Shown here: positions 1-9,344 of the stretch, in pieces | Numbering within the stretch: the first letter of the stretch is position 1 | Layout: every line of letters begins with the position of its first letter | NCBI GenBank assembly: GCA_009829735.1 | Contig: CM020620.1 | Coordinates: 11,467,420-11,531,419 of the forward strand | Length of the DNA: 64,000 nt | From: Pyropia yezoensis | Lineage: Eukaryota > Rhodophyta > Bangiophyceae > Bangiales > Bangiaceae | Direction of reading: 5' to 3' | The notes under the pieces: model-generated | What the model was told of the DNA's origin: nothing | The model's database searches: none | The model's input: the letters and a program-made list of their open reading frames with translations, nothing else | Position numbers and translations under genes: made by a program

Positions 1-1907
1 CCGGCGCCGGTGCCGTACCTGTGGTGCCGCGGGCGTCGAGCGGTCAAGACGCTCCTTCTCCCATGGCGGTTGACACCGGGAGTTACTCCGGGCGGGCGCC
101 CGCCCTTCTTCTTCCTCCTCGGCCTCGTCCATCTCCGACGTCGGCCCCTCTTCCGGTGGTGCGTCCCCCGGCGCCCCCGATTCTTCCTGGTCCTGCCCGG
201 GTTGCCCCGTTGGGTGGCGGCGTCGCCGTGGCGGCGGGTCAACCCGCCATGTCGGTGTCCGACTTGGTGGCTCGGGTTCGAGGCCTCACGGTGCAAGAGT
301 CGATGGAGTCCGATGGGCGTATGCGGGTGGACTTCCACCTGGTGCATCCCCGTGGAGAGTCCTCCCGCCGCGTTAAGGTGGACCCGAGCTGGGAGCGGGA
401 GTTGGTGCGGCTGGTCAACCAGCCGAACGCGGTCCGGGTGGAACATCATTGGATCCTGAGTCAGCCGGACGACCGGCATGCGCAGCTTTGGCGCACCCGG
501 GTGGGACAGGGTGAGGTCTACCTCGACCCCAACTTCGGGGTCTGCGACTTGATTGCCCCCGCGTTGCCGCGGGAGATTGACTACCCGGCTAGTGCTCGGG
601 GGATTGCGGCGGCGGCGGAGCCGGTTGCGTTTGGGGAGACGGTGAGCCGTACCGGTCGGTATCCCGACTTTGACTACCACCCGGGGGTACCCCCGTATCT
701 GTCGTTGACGGCTCCCTACCCGCCCATGGCGGGGTTGAAGTCGGCGTCGAGTTGGCGACGTAACCATGGTGTCATGGCGGATGCGTTCCGCACGGATATA
801 ACGTGTGCGTTGCAGACCGGCAACGGTCGTGCTCCGGTATACACTCCCGTGCGCCCGCCGCTATGGCAGGAGGGGTGGGAACCCGCCCCTGCTTTCCGGT
901 TTGACACCGGCTCCTGCCTTCGCTACTTCGGGAGTGTGTTGGCCTCGCGACCGGTCCACCCGTTGCAGGGTACCTTCACCCTTGAGGTTACCCTCGGGCA
1001 GGCTTCATCCTTCTTGCTGTCCGTCCGCCGGCAGGGTCGTCTGTTTCATCTTCCGACGGGTGTCCGTCGGCACATCGCGCAGTTGGGCGTGGATCTGATA
1101 GCCGCCAAGACCGGGTTGGCCCGGGAGTTCGAAGCCCTGCTGGCTGTTCACGATGCCGTGAACTGGGCTGGGGTGTTGGACCTTCCCCCGTACCGGGACC
1201 CGCAGGCTAGGGCTACCGCCTTGCCTCGTCACTCGTTGCGTGTCCGGCGTACTCAGCCGGGTGAGCCCAGTTGCCATGGGTGGGCATCCACCGAGGCTGT
1301 TGCTGACCTGGGTATTCCCATGGTTATCCATGACCCTCTTCAGGTCCTTGCCCCGTGGTTCGGTAACCCGATGCCGGCGGCGGTTGGCCGTCGTCCCCGA
1401 GAGTGGGGCTCTGTGGGTGGGGAGCGTGAGGTGTCCCGTCGTCGGGCGGAGTACCGCCGTGGTTACGGTGGAGCCCCTTCGGTAGGGTCCTACCGGGCCT
1501 CGTATCAGGTGCCACCGGCTCCGGTGGTAGCCGTGTCGGCTCCTGTGGCTCCTCTGGCTGCGCCAGTGTCACCTCCCGCCCCTGTCCTACATGACGGGGG
1601 TCCCCGTCTCTGGTATGAAGGCGTTGACGCCCTTGTTACCCGCGCAATGCGTGGGGGTCTCTCTGTTAGCGGGGGGGATATCCCCCCAGGTGCTGCGCTG
1701 GTTGGGTCAGCGCGTTGCTTCGGTGGCGTGCTTGACCGCCTCCAGAAAGCTCTGGAGGACGTGGAGGCTGGCCGCAGCACCCTCGTCCAGCTATGCACCG
1801 AGGTAACTCGGGTGATCGACCGTCGTGACATTGCCGACCGGTGGAGCACGGAGGTATACGCGCTTACGCGTGAGTGGCCTCCCTCGGGCAGTGGGTCTAC
1901 CCACTGA
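1..1907 (+). CDS. Unrecognised ORF of opposite polarity to gag-pol, probably within the retroelement (partial at left edge)
   Basis: The reading frame is open from the left edge to a TGA at 1905-1907, at least 630 codons. No ATG decides a start; the first possible start in view is a GTG at 21. I recognise no domain. The N-terminus is Pro/Ala-rich. The middle (about 250-1400) is a mixed, globular-looking sequence with Trp, Tyr and His, and the C-terminus has an acidic/basic helix-like stretch. It lies downstream of pol on the opposite strand, in the place where some Ty3/gypsy lineages (Tat/Ogre-like) carry an antisense ORF. Its DNA shares the short perfect inverted repeats seen throughout gag-pol, for example at 682-695 and 1672-1687, which supports membership of the same element. 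The LTR expected on this side is not in the window. It could instead be an unrelated captured gene. Function unknown. Confidence 0.5.
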   Translation, partial: GAGAVPVVPRASSGQDAPSPMAVDTGSYSGRAPALLLPPRPRPSPTSAPLPVVRPPAPPILPGPARVAPLGGGVAVAAGQPAMSVSDLVARVRGLTVQESMESDGRMRVDFHLVHPRGESSRRVKVDPSWERELVRLVNQPNAVRVEHHWILSQPDDRHAQLWRTRVGQGEVYLDPNFGVCDLIAPALPREIDYPASARGIAAAAEPVAFGETVSRTGRYPDFDYHPGVPPYLSLTAPYPPMAGLKSASSWRRNHGVMADAFRTDITCALQTGNGRAPVYTPVRPPLWQEGWEPAPAFRFDTGSCLRYFGSVLASRPVHPLQGTFTLEVTLGQASSFLLSVRRQGRLFHLPTGVRRHIAQLGVDLIAAKTGLAREFEALLAVHDAVNWAGVLDLPPYRDPQARATALPRHSLRVRRTQPGEPSCHGWASTEAVADLGIPMVIHDPLQVLAPWFGNPMPAAVGRRPREWGSVGGEREVSRRRAEYRRGYGGAPSVGSYRASYQVPPAPVVAVSAPVAPLAAPVSPPAPVLHDGGPRLWYEGVDALVTRAMRGGLSVSGGDIPPGAALVGSARCFGGVLDRLQKALEDVEAGRSTLVQLCTEVTRVIDRRDIADRWSTEVYALTREWPPSGSGSTH

Positions 1908-2387
1908 GGAGTGCTATTGTTTGTGAGGGAGAGGGCCCCGGCAACCCTTATGGTAGCCGGGTAGTAGTGAGTATAAACTCATCCCCCGCTGGGGGCATTG
2001 CTTGCCTCTGTTTGCTGCCCTGGGGAGTACCCCTTCTGGCTCAGTGGTGCCTTGCCTCCCGCCCAACTTCTTCCGGTTGGTTCATGCTTGGGGAGGTTAT
2101 CCTCCCTCACTTTGTGTCTTGGCTTGGGGAGGTCATCCTCCCGTGTAAGCTCCCTAGTTACTTCGATATTATCGGAGTTAGCCTTTACCTTTAAATTAAC
2201 TTATTAAGGTTCAGGTTTTTACTTAGTTACCTAAGCTTAGCTCTACTTAGTTACCTAAGCTTGGTTCGACTTAGAAACCTAAGTCTGATTTGACTTAGAA
2301 ACCTAAGTCTGCTTTAACCATGTCACACCCTACTTAGTAGGTATAAGCCTCACCCCCCAACAGCCGAAGTCGGTGTCGGTTGGGTTG
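1908..2387. other. Spacer between pol end and opposite-strand ORF; AT-richer, hairpin-rich
   Basis: No gene is visible in this stretch. Its base composition is lower in GC than nearly everything else in the window. It contains convergent ends of the plus-strand ORF and minus-strand pol, a set of tandem hairpins (listed separately) and further small inverted repeats around 2330-2345. It probably carries 3' processing signals for both transcripts, but I see no unambiguous polyadenylation motif. Confidence 0.4.
2221..2316. repeat. Four tandem 24-bp units, each a small hairpin
   Basis: Units start at 2221, 2245, 2269 and 2293. Each begins ACTTAG, then four loop bases (TTAC in units 1-2, AAAC in units 3-4), then CTAAG, so every unit can fold into a short stem-loop. 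Units 1 and 2 are closer to each other, as are 3 and 4. They sit in the spacer between two convergent ORFs. Confidence 0.85.
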
Positions 2388-5300
2388 TTACAGTAGGCGT
2401 CGTCGCCTCATGTAAGGCATGAGGAGTTGGCGGGGTATATTTGCCGCCTATTCCCAGGTGGGTGAGTCGTATCCGACCCACATAACCTTGACGTACCAGG
2501 GTCCTGGTAGGTCCGGGTCGGTGTGTCCGACCACGCTCTCTACTTGGTATGGAATCCCATCCGGTCCCACCGGGTCATCTGACCGGTGGGTTGTAAGAGC
2601 TTCATGTAGCAACCCAGCCGGTACCGGCTGAGGCTGTTCCGGCATCGGAGCAGGTGTGACGTCATTCATGCTGATGCGTTGAATCTCCGTATCGGAGTGT
2701 AAGATAACAGAGTGGTCATCTCTGTGGAGGATCTGGTACGGTCCCTTGACCGGTTGCATAAGCTTGTTCCCTCGGAACTTCTGGTGTCTGATATAGACCT
2801 AGTCACCTGTTACCAGGGTTGCGTTGCGCACCCGTAGTCGGGCGTCGAAGTTCTTCTTGTATCGAAGTTGTGTTCTGTCAAGGGCACCCTTGAGCTTAGG
2901 AATCATCCACGATAGCTTGGCCAACCAAGCTAGGTGGATGCGTTCGGCGGGTCGGCCCTTCGGTGTATCATACCGAGTGCACCTGCCGGGTGGCAGCGTC
3001 AGGTTACCGACGCCTAGTGGCATGACCCACTCCAGCGGAGCAATGTTTGTGCTCCGATGTGGCCTGGCATTGTATGCCAGGGTGAGTACGGACAGAAGCC
3101 TGTCCCAAGTGTTCGTGTGCTCGGCCACGTAGCACTGTAGCATCTTTACGATGGTGCGGTTGAACCGCTCCACCTGCCCGTTGGACTGCGGGTGGTAGTC
3201 GGATGCCCGACGTGGTTCGATACCGAACATGCCCAGGACCTTAGTGCAGAATGCCGACGTAAGGTTTGCTCCGTTGTCGGAGAGGAGTTGCTTCATGACT
3301 CCGTATGCACTGATCCAGTGGTCAACCACTGCGTTCATGATTGTGTATGCCGTATCATTCGGGATGGCTGCCGCTCGTGACAGCTTAGTGAATCGGTCAG
3401 ACATGACCAGGATGTACCTGTTCCCTTCTTCCGTTACCGGAAGTGGCCCGAGTATGTCGATAGCGACCTGCTCGTTGGGCCCATCAGGTGGGAATAGCTT
3501 CATGGCAGACGCCTGCCTATGCAGACTCATGCGGTTACGTGCACAGGGGTGGCATCCCCTTACGTGGTCGACCACGTCGACGGCCATTGCTGGCCAGTAG
3601 AAGAACCTTCGCATTGCTGCGAACATACGTGAACCCCCCGGGTGTCCGGCTGTAGGGTTCTCATGTTCTCGTTTCATGACGGCTTGCCGTAAGGATACGG
3701 GAACCACGACTTGATGTCGTCCATCGGCGGGTGCCCGCCGGTATATGAGTCCGTCTTCGTTCTCGGAGAAGATGCCGGCCGTACCGGCCAGGAGGTTAGC
3801 ACGATGACGTCTACAGTCATCGTCGTTGGCCTGTGCCTCGCGGAAGTCCGCGAGGGTCAATGGGCACGCAAGGTGTGCCATGGTATGGTCAGCCATACCC
3901 TGGGTAGCATTACCCACCATGCACACCGGTACCACCGGGATGTCCTCGTCCACCGGGCGGGTATCCCCGCTCGGGGTGTCGAGTCGAGACAACGCGTCTC
4001 CGAGGTGGTGGGTTGACCCAGCCTTATACACCGTGCGGTAGTCGTGCTCGGCCATCTTCAGCCTCCATCGGGCTAGCCTCCCATGGCTATCGGAATCCTT
4101 GTCACCAAGGTTGAGGAGCCATCGTAGGGGTTCGTGGTCGGACCTCACGATGAACCTGGAGCCCTCCAGGTATGGACGGAGCAGTTGCACTGCCCATATA
4201 ACTCCGAGGCATTCAGGCTCGGTGGCACTATAGTTCCGCTCAGCCGGGTTGAGTGTCCGGCTCAAGTACCCTACCGGACGTAGGTCCGGGATAACGTTGT
4301 CGGTACCTATCAACGTCTCTCCCTGTAACAGGGTGCATCCCACTTGTGTATCACACGCATCGACATCGATGACGAAGGTACCCCGTCTATGCGGTAACGC
4401 AAGGACGGGTGGGGCTAGTAGGGCTCGCTTCAGCGACTCGAATGCCTCCTCTTCGCTAGGCGAAGGGGGTTGGAGTACCTTGGGTAAGGTACTGCTCGTA
4501 AGAACCGTTAACGGTTTAGCTATCCGAGCGAAGTCCTTGACGAACCGTCGGTACACGTTGCACATTCCCAGGAAGCTCTTGAGCTGCGTCTGGGTGTTAG
4601 GGAACCGGGCATCCCGGAGTGCCCGGGTATTGGCTTCGAGTACCCCTAGTTTACCAGGGGTTATCTGGTGGCCCAGATACTCGACTGTCTGTTGGAAGAA
4701 GGCGCACTTCTTCAGACGCAGGGTTACCCCGGCGTTCCTCAAGAGGGTGAGTACCTCGTCCACATGTTGCACATGGTCATCCATGTTACGCGAGAAGACG
4801 ATGACGTCATCGAGGTACACTAGGCAGTTACGCCACTTCACCCCCGACAGTATGATGTCGATAGCCCGCTGAAATGTAGCGGGGGCGTTGGACAATCCGA
4901 AGGGCATCCTTAGGAACTCGTACACTCCACTGTGACAGACGAATGCCGTCTTGGGGATATCCTCGTCCGCCACCGGGATCTGCCAGTATCCGGCATTGCA
5001 GTCGATGGTGGTAAACACCGTAGCCTCCCCCAGGGAGTCGATGCATTCATCCATCCTTGGTAAAGGGTATGAGTCCTTCTTGGTAACCAAGTTGAGGCGT
5101 CGATAATCGATGCAAAACCGAGGGGTTTGATCCTTCTTCGGCACAATAACGACTGGGGCACCCCATTCCGACATCGAAGGTCGGATCACCTTAGCTTCAC
5201 TCATCCTCTTCACTTCTCCATCAACGATCTCTCGTTGCATAGGTCCCGCTCGGTGCGGTTGTGAGCGGGCGGGTCGTGCGCCTGGTACCAGGTCTATACG

Positions 5301-6659
5301 ATGTTGGGTTGCCCCAATGGTCCCCAAGGCCCCGCCTGTCCACATAACGTCATGCTTTCTTAGCATCCGTCGTACCCCTTCGGCTACCGAAGGGGGAAGG
5401 TGGTCGAGGTCAGCCTCGGCCAGTGCCTTCAAGGCCTCTTGGTCCTTTGGCGGCAGGTCCGCCGGAGCCGCCGATGGGTTAGGCTTCCCGTCATCGGGTT
5501 GCTGTCGCTCGGTGGTCTCGGCGACCGCCAGTACTTCAAGTGGTTCCACTTGACCTTCCTTATCAGGGGTAAGGATATCTCCTTCGTAGAGTTCGGCAAT
5601 CCCGAGGATAGTTCCCTTCGGGAGGGTGACTGCCTTACGGCGATAGTTCACCATCACTAGGAGGGACGACCCTCCTGCTGGGAGGTCTATGAGACCGTTG
5701 GCCATGGTCAACCCATGGCGCTTGTACGTCCGTAGGTTGTACTGGACTCTGCAGATGCCTGCGAGGTCGCAGTTAACCGGGAGGACTGTCTCTGACAACG
5801 GCTCAAAGCGAGTTCGCTTGGCCAATCGAAGTGTCTTCGGCTCGACGCTTGCGTACACCTCAGCCACGTTAACGTGGCTTCCTTGTAGCGTCAGATCCCT
5901 GACGATAGCCGTGTGTCCTCGCTTCGTCCCGTCGGCTTCTTGAAGCTCGACGGTCCTCCGGCCTGGCCGGATTGCATCAACGTGAACATTGATGAAGGTG
6001 CACCCCAGTATGCAGGGCACCGATAGCGTTTCACATACCAGGAAGTCAACTTCCGTGGTGAGATCCCCGATGGTAACCCGCAGCGACATCGCTGCGGTCG
6101 TACGAATGAGTCGACCATTCGCGTCCTTGATGGTGGGTCCCCGAGTAACTCTGACTCGTGGAAGCCACTTGTCCGGGAGGGTATCCTTCCGGATAAGGTT
6201 GGGTCCAGCCCCTGTATCCAGTACAGGGTAGTACGATCGTGTCGACTGGGGGTCAACCCCCAGTGTGGCTGATACCTTGAAGTTCTCCAAGGTAAACAAC
6301 ACATGTCCTACACCGATATCCGGTGTAGCTCGGGCATCCTGAACAGGGCCCTTGTCTGGTTCAATGTGACGGGGCTTCCCGTCCTCTCCTCCCAACCTTG
6401 GAGGTTGGTCATCACTCCCCTGACGCCGTGTCGTCGGGGCCGGAAGGTGTACCCGGGGGTTGATGCGGCGTCGGCTCAACCGCGCTCTCCGTGGGGCTTT
6501 CCCCGCGGTACTCCGGGGTGGCTTGCTTGGGTAACCCCAGCGCCCCCCGGTCATCCTTCCTCTTACTCGTTTCCCGCCCTTGGTAGGGTGCTGTCCGCCG
6601 GGACATCCGGCTGAGGAGGTGCCCCCTCGACGGCCAGTACTCCCCCTGGAGCTGGCTGC
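2388..6659 (-). CDS. pol: Ty3/gypsy Pol: protease, reverse transcriptase, RNase H, integrase, chromodomain-like tail; interrupted by two TAG codons
   Basis: The pol frame is open from 6659 and overlaps the end of gag; the first in-frame ATG is at 6554. Residues counted from that ATG: aspartic protease DTGA at about 113; RT with the catalytic YLDD box at about 580; RNase H with DACD and the downstream HLGDALSR motif; integrase with an HHCC zinc-binding region (about 965-1003) and catalytic D, D, E at about 1032, 1092 and 1130, with D-E spacing near 35. After GD at the integrase C-terminus an in-frame TAG (2799-2801) interrupts the frame. The same frame continues with a GPY module and a chromodomain-like segment (WVGYDSPTWE), then a second TAG (2448-2450), ending at TAA 2388-2390. 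Expression is expected as Gag-Pol by -1 frameshifting. The core catalytic motifs are complete, but the two TAGs suggest the copy is decaying or uses readthrough. Confidence 0.93.
6563..6575 (-). promoter_or_regulatory. Candidate -1 ribosomal frameshift site (GGGAAAC) next to the gag stop
   Basis: On the minus strand the zero frame reads GCG GGA AAC GAG TAA, so the heptamer G GGA AAC (6569-6575) fits X XXY YYZ exactly in the gag frame, one codon before the gag stop. A -1 slip enters the pol frame, which stays open to the protease. Eighteen nt downstream a CCGGGG/CCCCGG pair can close a stem around 26 nt. That spacing is longer than usual, so the stimulatory structure is uncertain. Confidence 0.8.
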
Positions 6660-8746
6660 CTACCCGGTGCGGGTCCGGGTGCTCGGGCGGGATACCCCCC
6701 GGTGGATGCCTTGCGTTGCGCCGCTGCACGCCGAGACTCCTCGGGGATGAGTGGGCAGGAAGACACCCAGTGCTGGGGATCCCCACACAACATACACCCG
6801 GACGTGCCGGTCCCCCCTTGAGTTCGCATCGGGGTAGCCCCGTAGCTACGGTTGCCTCCCTCGGGCGCCCGAGCGCCTGCTCCCTGGTAGGCCTTGGGTC
6901 CTTGGGTCAACCGGAACATGGATTCCCCCAACCGGTTGGGTCGGCCCGCAATCTGCGGAGGTGCCTCCGTGCGCACCGCCCATGTTGGCAAGGGTTGGTG
7001 AGGGTTACCCGTCACCGGGGAGTACCCCGTAGTCCGCACATACGGGACGCGCCGTCCCGTTCCTTCGTTGACCTGGAACTGGGTTCCAGCCGGGGCGATG
7101 TACGCTACCGTACCATGTTCATCAATCACCGGCGTCGCCGGTAGCAACAGGTGGCCCTGTTGGTCGACTAGAGGGTCATCCTCACCAATAGGGGTATGTT
7201 CGGTCGCCACCAGTACTGGTGCGGCCTTACGTTCCACCTTCTCTTGCCTCGGTACCGGGGTAAGACTGGGCTTGCCTCCCTCACCCTTGGGCTTCGGGGC
7301 CAAGGCACACTCCGGGTGTAGAACCCGGTAGGCGTCCCCTAGGGACTTGCACATATGCATCAGTCGACTGAAGTTCGTCCGTGCCGTGTTGGCGCCCCGT
7401 GCGGATATCCGCACGTAGTTGGGTACTCCTGCGAACAGGATGGCCCGTAGCTCGCCTTCTCCGAGGAGCTTCCCCAGCTCGTAGTCGAGCTCTTGGATCC
7501 GGCGTCCAAACATCTCCTCATCCTCCCAGGACTGGGCGGTGGCAGTGCGAAGGGCCCGATAGTGGTCCTCGCACTTGTCCTCACTGAGGTAGCTGCTCAG
7601 CAGCTCCTTCAATATCCCACGGTAATCCATGGGGGTGGCCGCGACCCTCATTCCCGGCATCGGGGATGCCTGGCGAAGAATGCCTCGCACCCGTTCATCA
7701 ACAAAGAACGGGAGGATCTCCAGGGCCAGCCCCTCGTTAACGAGCGCCTTGTCTGCGGCTGCCTTGAAGCTAGTCAAGAAGCCGATGACTGCCAACGGGC
7801 GTCCGTTCGGCCCCCCGAACATAGGGACTCCCTTCATAAGGGTCTGCATAGAGCGGATCGCCCGATGCGACGTATTACGCATCGATTCCGATACGGTGGT
7901 AGAGCGGTCCTCCAAACGATAACGTTCCGGAGTAAGAACCGACCTGAAGACCTCGTTGACGATCTCCGTGTCAGCGTCCTGGATATCCAGTCGCTTAGCC
8001 AGTTGATGAGCGAACTCATCGGACTCCATCCGCTTCAGTAGGCTCGCAGTTACCTGCGCGGTCATAGCTTCCACCACTGAAGATGGTACTTCAGGCGTCG
8101 GCACCTCGGGAACCCGAGTTGCCTGGCCTCCTTCGTCGCGGGGGTACTGCGAGAGGGTACCCCCTCCCCCATTAACCGACTCTCCCCCTTTGTACGTATC
8201 CGCCGGGTCGTGTCCGCGGAGTCCGCTTCGGGTGCTCCGAGCGTATCGCTCCGTGTGACTCCGTTCCAACTCTGCCGACGAGTCGGACCCATACCCCATT
8301 GTGTCCGGGGGTTGTCCAGGAGTAGCAACACCGGGGTTGACCCTGGTGGACTCCGAAAGTAGTCCGGCCGGTTCGAACCGTACCGGTGTGGGAGGAACAC
8401 GACGGGGTCCCGTTGTGTGCCGTGTTGACATCAACACTGCCATTGCGTCCTCCGTCCGATCTTGACGGGCGTCGAGGCCGGAAAACCGGGCCTCGATGCG
8501 GGCCAATGATGCCATCAGGGAATCCCCTGGTGAAGGAGGCGGCGGAGTGAGGTCGGTCGACGACAGTTGAGGCGGGCCCCCGCCTCCTGCCGTCCGAGCC
8601 GTGCCAAACGTCGATCCGGCACCGGAAAGCATTGGCGTCTCAATGTTATCGATCGGGTTCCCGATCCCGGTTCCCGTAGTCACCTCCGGAGTCGGCGTAG
8701 ACGCCGATCCGTCATCTTGAACGTTCCCCGTCTCTTGGGTAGACAT
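6563..8746 (-). CDS. gag: Retroelement Gag (capsid/nucleocapsid)
   Basis: The frame has an ATG at 8746, preceded two codons earlier by an in-frame GTG, and ends at TAA 6563-6565, about 727 residues. The N-terminal third is Ser/Thr/Pro/Gly-rich. The central part resembles a Ty3-type Gag core, with a helical segment around the FFVDERVRGILRQ stretch and a downstream SWEDEEMFGRRIQELDYEL-like region. Near the C-terminus (about residues 650-664) is a single CCHC zinc knuckle, CX2CX4HX4C, typical of nucleocapsid. It lies downstream of the LTR and primer-binding site and overlaps pol by about 97 nt in the -1 frame. No internal stop is seen, so this part of the element is intact. Confidence 0.9.
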   Translation of the reverse strand: MSTQETGNVQDDGSASTPTPEVTTGTGIGNPIDNIETPMLSGAGSTFGTARTAGGGGPPQLSSTDLTPPPPSPGDSLMASLARIEARFSGLDARQDRTEDAMAVLMSTRHTTGPRRVPPTPVRFEPAGLLSESTRVNPGVATPGQPPDTMGYGSDSSAELERSHTERYARSTRSGLRGHDPADTYKGGESVNGGGGTLSQYPRDEGGQATRVPEVPTPEVPSSVVEAMTAQVTASLLKRMESDEFAHQLAKRLDIQDADTEIVNEVFRSVLTPERYRLEDRSTTVSESMRNTSHRAIRSMQTLMKGVPMFGGPNGRPLAVIGFLTSFKAAADKALVNEGLALEILPFFVDERVRGILRQASPMPGMRVAATPMDYRGILKELLSSYLSEDKCEDHYRALRTATAQSWEDEEMFGRRIQELDYELGKLLGEGELRAILFAGVPNYVRISARGANTARTNFSRLMHMCKSLGDAYRVLHPECALAPKPKGEGGKPSLTPVPRQEKVERKAAPVLVATEHTPIGEDDPLVDQQGHLLLPATPVIDEHGTVAYIAPAGTQFQVNEGTGRRVPYVRTTGYSPVTGNPHQPLPTWAVRTEAPPQIAGRPNRLGESMFRLTQGPKAYQGAGARAPEGGNRSYGATPMRTQGGTGTSGCMLCGDPQHWVSSCPLIPEESRRAAAQRKASTGGYPARAPGPAPGRQPAPGGVLAVEGAPPQPDVPADSTLPRAGNE

Positions 8747-8953
8747 AGTCACAATCAGTCAACCGACGCAACGATCACCACGAATAAGAGAGCGAGGGGG
8801 TAGATTGGGGAGAGTAACAGTAGGTCACAGTCACAGGTAAAAGCTCAACACAATCGATCAGGTCGCAACACCACGAGTACAAGAAAAGGACCGGATCCCT
8901 ATCCGTGTGCCAGGGCCGAAGACGGCGTCACCACAAGGGTGACGGAAACCCGT
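8747..8953 (-). other. Retroelement leader between primer-binding site and gag
   Basis: This is the roughly 200-nt untranslated leader, where packaging signals would be expected. No ORF is supported here. Confidence 0.6.
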
Positions 8954-8970
8954 CCCCTGCTGCTCCACCA
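8954..8970 (-). other. Putative tRNA primer-binding site
   Basis: One base inside the LTR end, the minus strand begins TGGTGGAGCAGCAGGGG. It starts with the TGG expected for pairing to a tRNA 3' CCA and lies in the correct place between LTR and gag. The primer tRNA was not identified. Confidence 0.65.
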
Positions 8971-8971
8971 A

Positions 8972-9333
8972 TGTAGCACAATAGGGATCCGTCGCACGTC
9001 CACTCTCAGGGAACACTCACCAAGGGGGATCGGCACCAACGTCACCGGGAGGCCAAGGTTGCTGTCCTTGGAGCGCAAGCCACGGGACCAAGATGGGAGC
9101 CCAAATGGGAGGGGTTTGTTGTTCTACCTTGGCCGGCGGTGGATTTGCCGCCGGCCCCCTCGTTATAAACCCTCGGAGACACTACTAACTACCCTCCACC
9201 CCAAGATGCAAGTCCCTCTGGTCATACGTAACTTATAGATACCGTGACCAGTACGGACTCTCAATTGAAAGTTAAGGATTAGAAGTAGCCCCCCTAATAT
9301 TAGGGTCACAATACGGCCAACCATATTGCTACA
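8972..9333 (-). mobile_element. Long terminal repeat (5' LTR of the minus-strand retroelement), 362 bp
   Basis: The LTR is bounded by short inverted termini TGTAGCA (8972-8978) and TGCTACA (9327-9333), so it has TG...CA ends. A TATA-like TTTATAA on the minus strand lies at about 9163-9170. Just downstream in the transcript direction is a 9-bp-arm hairpin (9131-9139 with 9148-9156). The primer-binding site follows directly. No second LTR copy was found in the window, so the other end must lie beyond position 1. The first five bases outside the LTR are ACAGG, the predicted target-site duplication, which cannot be confirmed here. Confidence 0.75.
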
Positions 9334-9344
9334 ACAGGTCACGC

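Noticed and set aside
8365..8390. GGTTCGAACC-like tRNA T-loop motif
   Set aside because: It lies inside gag coding sequence, and no cloverleaf can be drawn around it.
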